Under the pieces are notes generated by a model that did no database searches, was not told the origin of the DNA, and saw only the letters and a program-made list of their open reading frames with translations. The translations under genes and the position numbers were made by a program. Of a DNA stretch of 64,000 bases, positions 1 through 9,540 are shown one piece after another; within the stretch, counting starts at the first letter, position 1, and the number at the start of each line of letters is the position of its first letter. The stretch comes from JAJEFO01 sp965221845 (GTDB taxonomy: Bacteria > Pseudomonadota > Alphaproteobacteria > Rhodobacterales > Rhodobacteraceae): assembly GCA_965221845.1 (NCBI GenBank), contig OZ244919.1:3534001-3598000 (forward strand), read 5' to 3'.

Positions 1-633
1 GCGGCGTCCTCCTCGGTCTCGATCGCCTATCTCGCGCGCCCTGACGTGCGCGTCCTCGGGATGATCGGCGCCGGCCACCAGGCGCAGTTCCAGCTGCGCG
101 CGGCCGCCGACCGCCGTGACTTCGAGCGGGTGGTCGCGTGGAACCCGCATCCCGAGATGCTTCCGCGGCTCGCCGCGGCGGCGGAGGACGCCGGTCTGCC
201 CTTCGAGGCCGTGACGGCCGAGGAGGTCGCCGCCCGGGCGGACGTGATCATCACGATCACCTCGGCCTTCGAGCCGCTGCTCATGGCGGGCTGGATACGG
301 CCCGGCACCCATCTCGCCTGCATGGGAACGGACACCGAGGGCAAGCAGGAGATCGACGCCGCGCTGGCCGGGAGGGCGTCGGTCTTTGCCGACGAGGTCG
401 CGCAGTCGGTCTCGATCGGCGAGATGCAGCATGCGGTCGCGGCCGGAACGCTGGCGCAAGGCGACATCACGCCGATCGGCGCCGTCATCAACGGGGCGCA
501 TCCGGGCCGCACCTCGGATGACCAGATCACGCTCTTCGACGGCACGGGCGTCGGGCTTCAGGACGTGGCGGTCGCGGCCGTCGCCGCCCGGGCCGCGGCC
601 GACGAAGGCGACCCCGTGACGATCGCGCTTTGA
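1..633 (+). CDS. Ornithine cyclodeaminase/mu-crystallin family protein (5' truncated by window edge)
   Basis: The reading frame is open from base 1 to the TGA at 631-633, so the N-terminus lies outside the window; 210 residues are visible. The Rossmann motif GMIGAGHQA near residue 20 and the later GTHLACMGTD stretch match the NAD(P)-binding half of the ornithine cyclodeaminase/alanine dehydrogenase/ketimine reductase family. The substrate cannot be told from this half. A flavin hydroxy-acid dehydrogenase follows 33 bp downstream on the same strand, suggesting a shared amino-acid or 2-oxo/hydroxy-acid catabolic operon. That operon role is inference; the family call is solid. Confidence 0.85.
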   Translation, partial: AASSSVSIAYLARPDVRVLGMIGAGHQAQFQLRAAADRRDFERVVAWNPHPEMLPRLAAAAEDAGLPFEAVTAEEVAARADVIITITSAFEPLLMAGWIRPGTHLACMGTDTEGKQEIDAALAGRASVFADEVAQSVSIGEMQHAVAAGTLAQGDITPIGAVINGAHPGRTSDDQITLFDGTGVGLQDVAVAAVAARAAADEGDPVTIAL

Positions 634-665
634 CGGCCCTGAACCGGCGAGCGAGGAGGTGAGGA

Positions 666-1814
666 ATGGGCGTCCGGTCCTGCAACAATTTCCGAGACTT
701 CCGCGCGCTGGCCCGTCGCCGGCTGCCCGGCCCGATCTTTCACTACATCGACGGCGCGGCGGACGACGAGGTGACGTACCGGCGCAACACCGAGGCCTAC
801 GAAGGCTGCGACCTGGTGCCGAACGTCCTGGCCGGCGTCGAGCACGTGGACATGAGCGTCGAGGTCATGGGGCAGAGGCTCGAGATGCCGGTCTACTGCG
901 CGCCGACGGCGCTGCAGCGGCTTTTCCATCATGAAGGCGAGCGCGCCGTCGCGGCCGCGGCGCAGCGGCACGGCACGATGTTCGGCGTCTCGTCGCTCGG
1001 GACGGTCAGCGTCGAGGACCTTGCGGCGATGGCGCCCGGGCCCAAGATGTTCCAGTTCTACTTTCACAAGGACCGCGGCCTGAACGACGCGCTCCTCGAC
1101 CGGGCCAAGGCCGCCGGCTTCGACGTGATGGCGCTGACCGTCGACACGATCACCGGCGGCAACCGGGAGCGCGACCTGAGGACCGGCTTCACCTCCCCGC
1201 CCCGGCTGACGCTCGACAGCCTCCTCAGCTTCGCGACGCACCCCTCATGGGCGCTCAACTACCTTTTCCGCGAGAAGTTCGACCTGCCGCATCTCTCGGG
1301 CCACGTGAGCGCGGGCACGAACCTCGCCACCTCGATCGGCGACTATTTCTCGACCATGCTCGATCAGTCGATGGACTGGAACGACGCCGAGAGGCTGTGC
1401 GCCAGCTGGGACGGCCAGTTCGCGCTCAAGGGGATCATGAGCGTCGCCGACGCGAGACGGGCGGTCGACATAGGCTGCACGGGGATCATGGTCTCGAACC
1501 ATGGCGGCCGCCAGCTTGACGGCTCGCGCGCCCCCTTCGACCATCTGGCCGAGATCGTCGACGCCGTGGGGGACAAGCTCGACGTGATCTGCGAGGGCGG
1601 GATCCAGCGCGGCACCCACGTGCTCAAGGCGCTGTCGGTCGGCGCGAAGGCGTGCTCCGGCGGGCGGCTCTATCTCTTCGCGCTCGCGGCGGCCGGACAG
1701 GCCGGGGTCGAGCGCGCGCTTGGCAGCCTGCGCGCTGAGATCGAGCGCGGCATGAAGCTCATGGGCGTGACAAGCCTGGGGCAGCTTTCGCGGGAGAACC
1801 TCCGTTTCCGGTAG
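666..1814 (+). CDS. FMN-dependent alpha-hydroxy-acid dehydrogenase (L-lactate dehydrogenase-like)
   Basis: A 382-residue TIM-barrel flavoenzyme of the LldD/glycolate oxidase/mandelate dehydrogenase family, oxidising a 2-hydroxy acid to a 2-oxo acid. Visible signatures are FHYIDGAADDE near the N-terminus, the active-site block SNHGGRQLDG (catalytic His and Arg) near residue 278, and the C-terminal phosphate-binding region. There the usual DGGIRRG reads EGGIQRG, and the usual IGRPYLYG reads SGGRLYLFA, so cofactor-binding residues are somewhat atypical. The ATG has GAGGAGGTGAGG just upstream. It probably forms an operon with the upstream ornithine-cyclodeaminase-like gene. The exact substrate is not inferable. 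Confidence 0.88.
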   Translation: MGVRSCNNFRDFRALARRRLPGPIFHYIDGAADDEVTYRRNTEAYEGCDLVPNVLAGVEHVDMSVEVMGQRLEMPVYCAPTALQRLFHHEGERAVAAAAQRHGTMFGVSSLGTVSVEDLAAMAPGPKMFQFYFHKDRGLNDALLDRAKAAGFDVMALTVDTITGGNRERDLRTGFTSPPRLTLDSLLSFATHPSWALNYLFREKFDLPHLSGHVSAGTNLATSIGDYFSTMLDQSMDWNDAERLCASWDGQFALKGIMSVADARRAVDIGCTGIMVSNHGGRQLDGSRAPFDHLAEIVDAVGDKLDVICEGGIQRGTHVLKALSVGAKACSGGRLYLFALAAAGQAGVERALGSLRAEIERGMKLMGVTSLGQLSRENLRFR

Positions 1815-2251
1815 CGCGCAAGCGGCATCGGCGTCCCCGGGGATATGCGTGACGGAGATCCCCCCGAACGGGCTGCGTCCGCGGTGCCGTGCGGGCGAAC
1901 GCCGCCATGTGCCGCGTCCAGACCGCAAATGCGACAGCCTTCGCCTGAACCAGGGGGGCCGGCCGTCACGCGAACGCCCGGCTCCTTCGCTCAGGCCAAG
2001 GTGCAGCGGACGCGGGACCGTGCGCCCAGCCGCGCCGGAATGCCGGTCGAAGCCTTGCGTTGTCTCACCGCTGCCGCACCGTCTCATTGCCTGACGTTCG
2101 CTGCGCGCGTGATCGAAGGCGCATCGCGGCATGTGCCCGGGGTCCGTTCGCGGGCCGCGCTTCGCCCGGGACACGGTGCCGGCGAAAGCCATCGCCGGAG
2201 ATCCGTGCGGCCTCGGGATGGCGCTCCGCGACCCTCGGGCGGCGCGGACCG
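1815..2251. other. Intergenic stretch without a supported gene
   Basis: This 437 bp GC-rich stretch lies between two convergent genes, the hydroxy-acid dehydrogenase on + and secG on -. Open frames exist on both strands but show no recognisable protein and overlap each other, as expected at this GC content. No convincing terminator hairpin with a T-run was found. Confidence 0.6.
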
Positions 2252-2623
2252 CTACTCGTCCGCGCGTGGGAGGAGGCCGCCGTCCGGGCCGCCGTCCTCC
2301 AGGGGCGGCAGCAGAGAATCGGCATCCGGGACGTCGCCCTCCTGCCTCACGGCGTCGGGTGCGGCGACGCCGAGACGGTCCAGAACGGATCCGCCTCCCG
2401 AGCTCCGGGCGGCGATGATCGTCAGCGCAAGCGAGGTGGCGATGAAGGCGACCGCGAGGGCCCATGTGACCTTGCCGAGCGCCGTTGCCGCGCCGCGCGC
2501 GGTCACGAGCCCGCCGCCCCCGCCACCGAGCCCGAGGCCCCCGCCTTCCGAGCGCTGCAGGAGCACGACCCCGATGAGGCAGAGAGCGAGGATCAGGTGG
2601 ACGATGAGAACGACGTTGTCCAT
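2252..2623 (-). CDS. secG: Preprotein translocase subunit SecG
   Basis: A 123-residue protein translated from the ATG at 2623. It has the SecG layout: a first membrane segment (VVLIVHLILALCLIGVVLLQ), a short loop with QRSEGGGLGLGGGGGG, the conserved TARGAATALGKVTW block, a second membrane segment, and a variable charged tail. SecG is the small accessory subunit of the SecYEG channel in the inner membrane and aids protein export. In many alphaproteobacteria pyrG follows secG, but here no gene follows. A longer frame continues upstream on this strand to 3841, but only as a shadow of nhaA, so the start at 2623 is preferred. Confidence 0.92.
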   Translation of the reverse strand: MDNVVLIVHLILALCLIGVVLLQRSEGGGLGLGGGGGGLVTARGAATALGKVTWALAVAFIATSLALTIIAARSSGGGSVLDRLGVAAPDAVRQEGDVPDADSLLPPLEDGGPDGGLLPRADE

Positions 2624-3058
2624 GGCGAGCGGCCCCGGATTGCAGGTGAGCGGCTTCTTATGCCGGGCCACACCCCTTCGCAACCCTGCATCCTCGGCAC
2701 GCTGGAGCCGTGATCGAGGGCCGTCCGGCCGATTCCCGTCGCCGTCGCGGGTCGCCGGTCCCGTCTCTTCACGAAGGGCGTTCGTGGCGGCTTGGGCATC
2801 CGGGCCCCCGCGGCCGGCGGCACGTGCCGCGGAGAAGCGTGGACTTCCCGGGCGTCGCGACAGGAAAGCCGGCGGAGAATTCGCGCTCCCGGGCCGACGG
2901 CCGTTGCCGAAGGGATCCTCCGGATGCAGGCTGATCCGCACTTCCGTCCATCCTGCCCCGCCAGGGACGGTCCCGGCCATCCGCATGCCGGCTGCCCGGG
3001 CCGGATCGCGGTGCATGCGGGACTTGCATCCTGATGCGAGAAAGGCGAACAGGGTCCC
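2624..3058. other. Divergent intergenic region between secG and nhaA
   Basis: This 435 bp region lies between the divergently transcribed secG and nhaA genes and should contain both promoters. I see no tRNA, riboswitch or convincing sigma-70 boxes. Open frames on either strand do not resemble known proteins. Confidence 0.55.
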
Positions 3059-4270
3059 ATGAAGTACGACAGCCAGAAATCTCCCGTCATTCAGCTCTTC
3101 GCGAGCGAAGCCACGCCGGGCGTGCTGTTGATGCTTGCCGCCCTGGCCGCCCTCGTCATCAGCAACTCCTTCATCGCTCCGGTCTACGCGTCTTTCCTTG
3201 ATCTTCCGATCACGGTTCAGATCGGGGCGTTCTCCATCGCCAAGCCCATGCTCCTTTGGGTGAATGACGGGCTGATGGCCGTCTTCTTCTTCCTGGTCGG
3301 GCTCGAGATCAAGCGCGAGATCCTGGAGGGTCATCTCTCGAGCCTCGACCGGGCGGCACTGCCACTGATCGCGGCCTTCGGGGGCATTGCGGTCCCGGCG
3401 CTCGTCTATGTGGCCATCAACCTCGAGTCGCCCGGAACCATCAAGGGCTGGGCCATTCCGGCGGCCACGGACATAGCCTTTGCGCTCGGCATCCTCGCGC
3501 TGGTCGGCCGTGGCGTGCCGGTCACTCTCAAGATCTTCCTGCTCGCCGTTGCAATCATCGACGATCTCGCGGCGATCGTCATCATCGCGGCCTTCTACAC
3601 CGACGGCGTGTCGCTTGCGGCGCTGTCGGTCGCGGCAGGCGGTTGGCTCGCGCTTCTCGTGCTGAACCGCGCCGGCTTCAAGCGGATCACGCCCTACGTG
3701 CTTGTCGGGGTCGTGATGTGGGCCGCAGTGCTCAAGTCCGGCGTCCACGCGACCCTCGCGGGCGTGCTGGTCGCCCTGATGGTCCCGATCCGGGCGCGGG
3801 ACGGCACCTCGCCGCTGAAGGTGACGGAACACGATCTTCACCCCTGGGTGGCGTTTCTCGTGATTCCGCTGTTTGCCTTCGCCAACGCGGGCGTCTCGCT
3901 TGAGGGCATCTCGCTGGCCTCGCTCGCAGAGCCGCTGCCGCTCGGCATCGCGCTTGGCCTGTTCGTCGGCAAGCAGGCGGGCGTCATGGCTTTCTCTTGG
4001 CTGGGGGTCAGGACCGGCCTCTGCCGTCTTCCCGACGCCACGAGCTGGCTGCAGGTCTACGGCATCGCGTGTCTCACGGGCGTTGGCTTCACCATGAGCC
4101 TTTTCATCGGAACCCTGGCATTCGACGCTGCCGAGCAGCTCGACCAGGTTCGTCTCGGCGTTCTGCTTGGCTCGGCGCTTTCAGCCGTGATCGGGTTCTC
4201 CGTGCTCAAGCATTCCCTGCGCCAGTCGCCGATGGCCGCGGACCCTGAGGCTGGGCGAACCGGGTCCTGA
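3059..4270 (+). CDS. nhaA: Na+/H+ antiporter NhaA
   Basis: A 403-residue polytopic inner-membrane protein with about 11-12 hydrophobic segments. It carries the NhaA hallmark IIDDLAAIVI near residue 162, whose two aspartates bind Na+/H+. Other family blocks are VNDGLMAVFFFLVGLEIKRE near residue 64, PAATDIAFALGI near 131 and CLTGVGFTMSLFI near the C-terminus. It exchanges cytoplasmic sodium for protons, usually for pH and salt homeostasis. Length matches the family (about 390-400 residues). It stands alone and is divergent from secG. Confidence 0.95.
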   Translation: MKYDSQKSPVIQLFASEATPGVLLMLAALAALVISNSFIAPVYASFLDLPITVQIGAFSIAKPMLLWVNDGLMAVFFFLVGLEIKREILEGHLSSLDRAALPLIAAFGGIAVPALVYVAINLESPGTIKGWAIPAATDIAFALGILALVGRGVPVTLKIFLLAVAIIDDLAAIVIIAAFYTDGVSLAALSVAAGGWLALLVLNRAGFKRITPYVLVGVVMWAAVLKSGVHATLAGVLVALMVPIRARDGTSPLKVTEHDLHPWVAFLVIPLFAFANAGVSLEGISLASLAEPLPLGIALGLFVGKQAGVMAFSWLGVRTGLCRLPDATSWLQVYGIACLTGVGFTMSLFIGTLAFDAAEQLDQVRLGVLLGSALSAVIGFSVLKHSLRQSPMAADPEAGRTGS

Positions 4271-4333
4271 AGCCTTGCGCCCCGGGCCGATCTGGCCTCT
4301 TCCCGTCGGCAGCGGCGCCACTGTGCTTCGGTC

Positions 4334-4594
4334 ATGTCAGAGGCCATCGCGTTCGATGCCCGCCGCTCCGTCAAGCGGCGGGCCGGCCCCGGCTTCGCCG
4401 AGCGGCAGGCCAAGGAGCATGTCGTCCTGCTCAACGGGAACCTCGCGGCCAGGACCGGCCTCGAAAGGGTGCGGGCCGAAGTCGCGAAGGTCGAGGCGCG
4501 CGTCGAGGAGGCGAAGTCCGCAATCCTGAAGCGGGTGTTCGGCGCGCTGGTCGCCCGGGGCGGCCCGATCGTCGCTTCCGTGAAGCTCCCGTGA
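4334..4594 (+). CDS. Small coiled-coil membrane-anchored protein (DUF1640/CCDC90-like)
   Basis: An 86-residue protein with the layout of the bacterial DUF1640-like family. It has an N-terminal block (IAFDARRSVKRR, normally IAFDTHKFVKRL), a helical coiled-coil middle rich in AEVAKVEARVEEAK, and a C-terminal hydrophobic anchor (VFGALVARGGPIVASVKL). The middle is shorter and more GC/Arg-rich than typical relatives, so it may be drifting. Function in bacteria is unknown; mitochondrial CCDC90 relatives are coiled-coil membrane proteins. It lies 64 bp after nhaA. The call rests on pattern similarity at both ends. Confidence 0.55.
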   Translation: MSEAIAFDARRSVKRRAGPGFAERQAKEHVVLLNGNLAARTGLERVRAEVAKVEARVEEAKSAILKRVFGALVARGGPIVASVKLP

Positions 4595-4857
4595 GGGCTG
4601 GACGTAAGCGAATCCGGCTGCCCGGTCGGCCCGTCGCCCGCCGGGACGGGCCGGCGGCCTGGTCACGGGTCCGGAGGGCGGCCGTCCGCCCGTTGCGAAA
4701 CCGTTCGGGGAGGCCTTGGCAGGCCCTCCGCTTGCCGCCCGCGCCACGCGTGCCCTGATCGCGCCATGGCCCCCGCAATTCCTTTCGTTCTCGCCGGAAC
4801 GGCGCCGGCTGCCGCTTGACGCCCCCTGCGCGGTGGCATAGTGACGGCTTCGCCCCG

Positions 4858-4931
4858 GCGGGTATGGTGAAATGGTATCACACGAGCCTTCCAAGCTCTT
4901 GGTGCGGGTTCGATTCCCGCTACCCGCTCCA
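4858..4931 (+). tRNA. tRNA-Gly (anticodon TCC)
   Basis: A complete cloverleaf is visible. The acceptor stem GCGGGTA pairs with TACCCGC, the D arm contains TGGTATCA, the anticodon loop CTTCCAA carries TCC, the T loop is GGTTCGATTCC, and an encoded CCA follows the discriminator T. Length is 74 nt including CCA. Confidence 0.96.
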
Positions 4932-4996
4932 GCCCGTCCCGGCGTCTCGCGGCCATTTCCCGGCATCGGGTGCCTGACGGCCGGGGAAGGAGCCGA

Positions 4997-6784
4997 ATGA
5001 CCGACTTTTCCGGACATGACCGCGCCAGGTCACGGAACGTCCGGGCGCTGAGGTCGCTGTGGCCGTTCGTCCGGTCCTACCGCTGGATGCTTGCGGTGGC
5101 GTGCGTCGCGCTCGTGCTCACGGCCGTCGTCACGCTGATTCTCCCGATCGCGGTGCGCCGGGTGGTCGACGGGTTCGGGACTTCCGCGGCCGGCCTGCTG
5201 GACGGCTATTTCATGGTGGCGCTCGGTCTCGCGCTGTTGCTCGCCTTCGGGACCGGGCTTCGCTACTACCTCGTCACATGGCTGGGAGAGCGCGTGGTCG
5301 CCGACATCCGGATCGATGTCTTCGACCGCATGATCGGGATGAGCCCCGCCTTCTACGAGCGGATCATGACCGGCGAGATCCTTTCCCGCCTCACGACAGA
5401 CACGACCCTGATCCTGTCCGTCATCGGGTCGTCGGTCTCGGTCGCGCTGAGGAACGCGCTCACGCTCGTCGGCGGGCTGGTGCTGCTCTTCGTGACGTCC
5501 CCGAAACTCGCAGGCCTCGTGCTGCTCATGGTGCCGGTGATCGTCGTCCCGATCGTCGTGCTCGGCAGGCGGCTGCGTGCGCTAAGCCGCGAAAACCAGG
5601 ACTGGATCGCTGCATCGTCGGGGAACGCGTCCGAGTCCCTCCTGTCCGTCCAGGCCGTGCAGGCGTTCACGCACGAGGCCGAGAGCCGCAGGGCGTTTTC
5701 GGAGGTGACGGAGCGGTCGTTCCGGTCCGCGCGCCAGCGGGTCGCCACGCGGGCCGTGATGACGGTGATCGTGATCGCTCTGATCTTCTCCGGCGTTGTC
5801 GGCGTTCTCTGGGTCGGCGCGCGGGATGTCCGCATGGACGCGATGACGGTGGGCGAACTTGTCCAGTTCGTCATCTACTCGGTGATGGTGGCGGGTTCGG
5901 TCGGGGCCCTGAGCGAGATCTGGGGCGAGCTGATGAGGGCCGCAGGCGCAACCGAGCGGCTGGTCGAGCTCCTGAACGCCGACGACGGCATGAGCGACCC
6001 GGCCGACGCTCCCGCCGTCAAGACGCCGGTGAAGGGGGAAATCACCTTCGAAGGCGTGCATTTCGCCTATCCTTCAAGGCCGGGCACGGCCGCGCTGAAC
6101 GACGTTTCCTTGACCGTCCGCCCGGGAGAGACCGTGGCCGTCGTCGGCCCGTCCGGAGCCGGCAAGTCGACGGTCGTGCAGCTTCTCCTGCGCTTCTACG
6201 ATCCGGTCGCCGGCACGATTCGCGTCGACGGGCAGGACCTGCGGACCGTGAAGCGGGCCGACTTTCGCCGCCATTTCGCCCTCGTGCCGCAGGAACCCGT
6301 GATCTTTGCGGCATCCGCGACCGAGAACATCCGCTTCGGCCGGCCCGACGCTACGGACGAAGAGATACGGGCCGCCGCCCGGGCCGCCGCCGCCGACGGC
6401 TTCCTGAGCGCCCTTCCCGAAGGCTACGCGACGCAGGTCGGAGAACGGGGCGTGATGCTGTCAGGCGGGCAGAGGCAGAGGATCGCGATCGCGAGAGCGA
6501 TCCTGCGCAACGCCCCGATCCTGCTGCTTGACGAGGCCACGAGCGCGCTTGACGCCGAAAGCGAGAGGGCGGTGCAGGCTGCGGTGGAACGGCTCGCCGA
6601 GGGCCGCACGACGCTCGTGGTCGCGCACCGTCTCGCCACCGTCAAGAAGGCCGACCGCATACTTGTCTTCGACCAGGGGAGGATCGTGGCGAGCGGAACG
6701 CACGAGAGCCTCGTCGCGGATGGCGGCCTCTATGCGCGCCTGGCCAGGCTCCAGTTCACCGAGGGCGGCGTCGCCGTCGGGTAG
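4997..6784 (+). CDS. ABC transporter, fused permease/ATPase (exporter type)
   Basis: A 595-residue half-transporter. A six-helix type IV exporter membrane domain (about residues 30-320) is followed by a nucleotide-binding domain (about 350-590). Visible are Walker A GPSGAGKST, Q-loop VPQEPVI, signature LSGGQRQRIAIARA, Walker B ILLLDEATSALD and H-loop VVAHRL. It should work as a homodimer or heterodimer in the inner membrane; MsbA/BmrA-like lipid or drug export is typical, and the substrate is unknown. The ATG at 4997 is chosen over an in-frame one at 4970 because AAGGAG sits 5 nt upstream of it. Confidence 0.93.
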   Translation: MTDFSGHDRARSRNVRALRSLWPFVRSYRWMLAVACVALVLTAVVTLILPIAVRRVVDGFGTSAAGLLDGYFMVALGLALLLAFGTGLRYYLVTWLGERVVADIRIDVFDRMIGMSPAFYERIMTGEILSRLTTDTTLILSVIGSSVSVALRNALTLVGGLVLLFVTSPKLAGLVLLMVPVIVVPIVVLGRRLRALSRENQDWIAASSGNASESLLSVQAVQAFTHEAESRRAFSEVTERSFRSARQRVATRAVMTVIVIALIFSGVVGVLWVGARDVRMDAMTVGELVQFVIYSVMVAGSVGALSEIWGELMRAAGATERLVELLNADDGMSDPADAPAVKTPVKGEITFEGVHFAYPSRPGTAALNDVSLTVRPGETVAVVGPSGAGKSTVVQLLLRFYDPVAGTIRVDGQDLRTVKRADFRRHFALVPQEPVIFAASATENIRFGRPDATDEEIRAAARAAAADGFLSALPEGYATQVGERGVMLSGGQRQRIAIARAILRNAPILLLDEATSALDAESERAVQAAVERLAEGRTTLVVAHRLATVKKADRILVFDQGRIVASGTHESLVADGGLYARLARLQFTEGGVAVG

Positions 6785-6875
6785 GGCGCGGCGCAGGACA
6801 TGCCGCCGGAGGCCGTCCGGCCTTGCCGGATGCCGGGATTCGGGCGACGGTTCCATGAATGGCACGGAGGCGAGC

Positions 6876-8762
6876 ATGAAATTTTCCAGCGTCAGCGATC
6901 GCGACGCCGTCGAAGCGGAAATGCCGTGGGATTCGCGCGATCTCCCGAAATCCGTCTATGGCGCCCTGGTGGCCACGGCCGCGGCCCATGGCGACGGAAA
7001 CGCGATTTCATACCAGCTGCTTTCCGGGCCGGACGACCCGGCTGAAACGCTCACCTGGCGCGAGGTCCTCGACAGGACGACCCAGGCGGCCAACATGTTT
7101 CGCGCGCTGGGCGTCGGGGAAGGCGATGTCGTCGCATGCGTCCTGCCCAACGCGACCGAGACGGCGGTGGCGCTTCTCGGGGGCATGACGGCCGGAATCG
7201 TGCATCCCATAAATCCGCTGCTCGGAAGCGACCAGATCGCTGCGCTGCTGCGCGAGACCGGCGCCCGCGTGGTCGTCACGCTCAAGGCGTTTCCAAGGAC
7301 GGACGTGCCCCAGAAGGTGGCGGCCGCCGTCGCCATGGCGCCGGATGTCGAGACGGTGCTCGAGGCCGATCTCCGGCGCTACCTGACGCCACCGAAGTCA
7401 TGGCTCGTGCCCCTGCTGCGCCCCGGCAATCCGAACCGGCACAGGGCGAGGATCCTGGACTTCAACGCCGAGCTGGACCGCCAGGGCAAGGCGCTGGACT
7501 TCGCGCCGCCCGAACGTGACCGGGTGGCCGCGCACTTTCACACCGGCGGCACGACCGGTATGCCGAAGATCGTGCAGCACCGCTTTGAGGGCATGCTCTA
7601 CAACGGCTGGCTGGGAGGCTCGATCCTTTTCGATTCCAAGAGCGTCATCCTGTGCCCGTTGCCGCTGTTCCATGTCTTTGCGGTCGAGCCGGTCCTGATG
7701 TCGGCGGCCTGCTCGGGGGCGCATGTCGTCTTCCCGACGCCGGCGGGCTATCGGGGGGACGGCGTCTTCGACAACTTCTGGAAGCTGGTCGAGCGATGGC
7801 GGGCGACGTTCGTCGTCGGCGTGCCGACCGCCTTCGCGGCGCTGATGCAGAGGCCGGTGGACGCGGACATCACGTCGGTCAGGATGGCGTTTTCGGGTTC
7901 CGCGCCGCTGCCGACGGAACTCTACAGGAAATTCGAATCCGCATGCGGCGTGGAGGTGGTCGAGGGCTATGGCCTGACCGAGGCGACCTGCCTCGTGTCG
8001 TGCAATCCTGTCGGCGGCGTGAAGAAAGCGGGCTCCGTCGGCATCCCCTTTCCCTACACGGACGTGAAGATCCTTCGCGCCGGTCCGGGCGGGCCGGAGG
8101 AATGCGCCGTCGACGAGATCGGCGAAATCTGCGTCGCAAGCCCAGGGGTGGCGGCGGGGGGCGCCTACACGGACGCGCAGAGGAACGGGGATCTCTACCA
8201 TCTCGGGCGCTACCTGCGCACGGGCGATCTGGGCCGCGTCGATGCCGACGGCTACGTCTGGATCACGGGCCGTGCCAAGGACATCATCATGCGGGGTGGC
8301 CACAACATCGATCCCGCGGTCATCGAGGAGGTGCTCGCCGGCCATCCGGCCGTCGCCATGGCCGGCGCCATCGGGCAGCCCGACGCCCGCGCCGGCGAAC
8401 TGCCCTGCGCCTATGTGGAGCTTGTCGCCGGGGCGTCGGTCGCGCCGGACGAGCTTGCCGGCTTTGCCGCAGAAAGGATCTCCGAGCGGGCGGCGCTGCC
8501 CAAGTGCATCGAGATCATGGACGAGCTTCCGAAGACCGCCGTCGGAAAGATCTTCAAGCCCGACCTGCGGAGAATGGCCATTCGGCGCGTTTACGACGCC
8601 GTGCTCGAGGCCGATGGCCATTCCGTGCGTGTCGCCGACGTGGTCGAGGACAGGCGCCTGGGGCTGGTTGCGAGGCTGGACGGGCGGGGCGAGGCGGATG
8701 AAGCGGCGGTGACGAGGACCCTGGGGGACTTTGCGGCACCACCCTGGCAGTGGGCCGAATGA
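6876..8762 (+). CDS. Acyl-CoA synthetase (AMP-dependent)
   Basis: A 628-residue ANL-superfamily ligase. The P-loop-like ATP/AMP motif is HTGGTTGMPKIVQH (residues about 219-232), and the family blocks GYGLTEAT, RTGDLGRVDADGYVWITGR and the C-terminal catalytic-lysine region PKTAVGKIFKPDLRR are all present. It activates a carboxylic acid to its CoA thioester via an acyl-adenylate. Length suits medium/long-chain or aryl acid ligases; the substrate is not determinable. The ATG at 6876 is preferred over one at 6855 because GGAGG lies 5 nt upstream. Confidence 0.93.
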   Translation: MKFSSVSDRDAVEAEMPWDSRDLPKSVYGALVATAAAHGDGNAISYQLLSGPDDPAETLTWREVLDRTTQAANMFRALGVGEGDVVACVLPNATETAVALLGGMTAGIVHPINPLLGSDQIAALLRETGARVVVTLKAFPRTDVPQKVAAAVAMAPDVETVLEADLRRYLTPPKSWLVPLLRPGNPNRHRARILDFNAELDRQGKALDFAPPERDRVAAHFHTGGTTGMPKIVQHRFEGMLYNGWLGGSILFDSKSVILCPLPLFHVFAVEPVLMSAACSGAHVVFPTPAGYRGDGVFDNFWKLVERWRATFVVGVPTAFAALMQRPVDADITSVRMAFSGSAPLPTELYRKFESACGVEVVEGYGLTEATCLVSCNPVGGVKKAGSVGIPFPYTDVKILRAGPGGPEECAVDEIGEICVASPGVAAGGAYTDAQRNGDLYHLGRYLRTGDLGRVDADGYVWITGRAKDIIMRGGHNIDPAVIEEVLAGHPAVAMAGAIGQPDARAGELPCAYVELVAGASVAPDELAGFAAERISERAALPKCIEIMDELPKTAVGKIFKPDLRRMAIRRVYDAVLEADGHSVRVADVVEDRRLGLVARLDGRGEADEAAVTRTLGDFAAPPWQWAE

Positions 8763-9029
8763 ACTGTCTTCGGGACGGTGTCGTTCGCTCGCCTTGCCGT
8801 CCCGGCCTCCAGCAGCATTCACCCCGTCCGCCGGCGAACGGGGCAGCCGTCCGTGCCATCGCGGGAACCTTCCCGGGCTGTGACTCCATGTCATGCGGCA
8901 AGGGAGTCGGCTCGATGCAGCGGCATCGCGAGCGGGTCCTGACGGGGGGCCGACGGTCTGCCGGGACGGGACAGGGGGCATCGTATAGTTAGCTCAACTA
9001 CGACAAGCGTGAACAAACAGAGACCATCG

Positions 9030-9317
9030 CTACATATGGGTGTCCTGGAGCATGCGGTAGGCGGTTGAGCGGCCGATTCCGACATAACGGGCCGCCTGGG
9101 TGACGGATGTGCCGCGGGCCACGAGGTCACGAAGGTCCTGTGCGGCTCTCTCGCTCACCGCAGGGCGTCCTGGAACACGCCCCTGCTTGCGGGCCGTCCG
9201 GAGCCCATCCTTCGTGCGCTCGGCGATCAGCCGCCGTTCGAACTGCGCAATGGCCCCGAAGACGTGAAACACCAGCTCTCCCGTGGCCGAGCTGATGTTG
9301 AGGGCCATGGATGACAC
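9030..9317 (-). pseudogene. Serine recombinase/resolvase, C-terminal remnant
   Basis: Ninety-five residues match the C-terminal half of Pin/Tn3-type resolvases: the E-helix segment (FGAIAQFERRLIAERTKDGL) and a helix-turn-helix (SVTQAARYVGIGRSTAYRML). The N-terminal catalytic domain with the nucleophilic serine is absent. Upstream sequence (9318-9540) does not encode it in any frame and ends in a G16 tract followed by IS30. The gene is therefore truncated and probably inactive. It marks the start of the accessory block. Confidence 0.8.
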
Positions 9318-9517
9318 CCGTTATGGGAACGGTTCGCGCCCATGGGAGACCGATTCGCCTGTGGCGGCAGGCGAAATCCGGCAGGAGAGTGCAGTTCCCT
9401 GGTCAAACGACGCCTGGACGGTCCTGCGGGACGCGCCGGAAACCGCCCCGGGGGCCCGTCATGGCAACAGGAATCCAGCTGCGGGGACCCGGAACGGCGA
9501 ATTCCCGTTTCATGTCA

Positions 9518-9533
9518 GGGGGGGGGGGGGGGG
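9518..9533. repeat. Poly-G tract (G16)
   Basis: Sixteen consecutive G residues, preceded by CATGTCA and followed by TTAGG, 7 bp before the left end of IS30 copy 1. On the minus strand this reads C16 then TGACATG, the same C16-TGACA junction seen at 21796-21811. Confidence 0.9.
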
Positions 9534-9540
9534 TTAGGCG

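Noticed and set aside
1573..1680. Loss of function in the hydroxy-acid dehydrogenase because of EGGIQRG for DGGIRRG
   Set aside because: The catalytic SNHGGRQLD block and the Arg after QRG are kept and the change is conservative, so it is noted only as atypical.
2252..3841. Long minus-strand frame (529 residues) across nhaA
   Set aside because: Only the C-terminal 123 residues are real (SecG). The rest is a shadow of the nhaA coding strand in GC-rich DNA.
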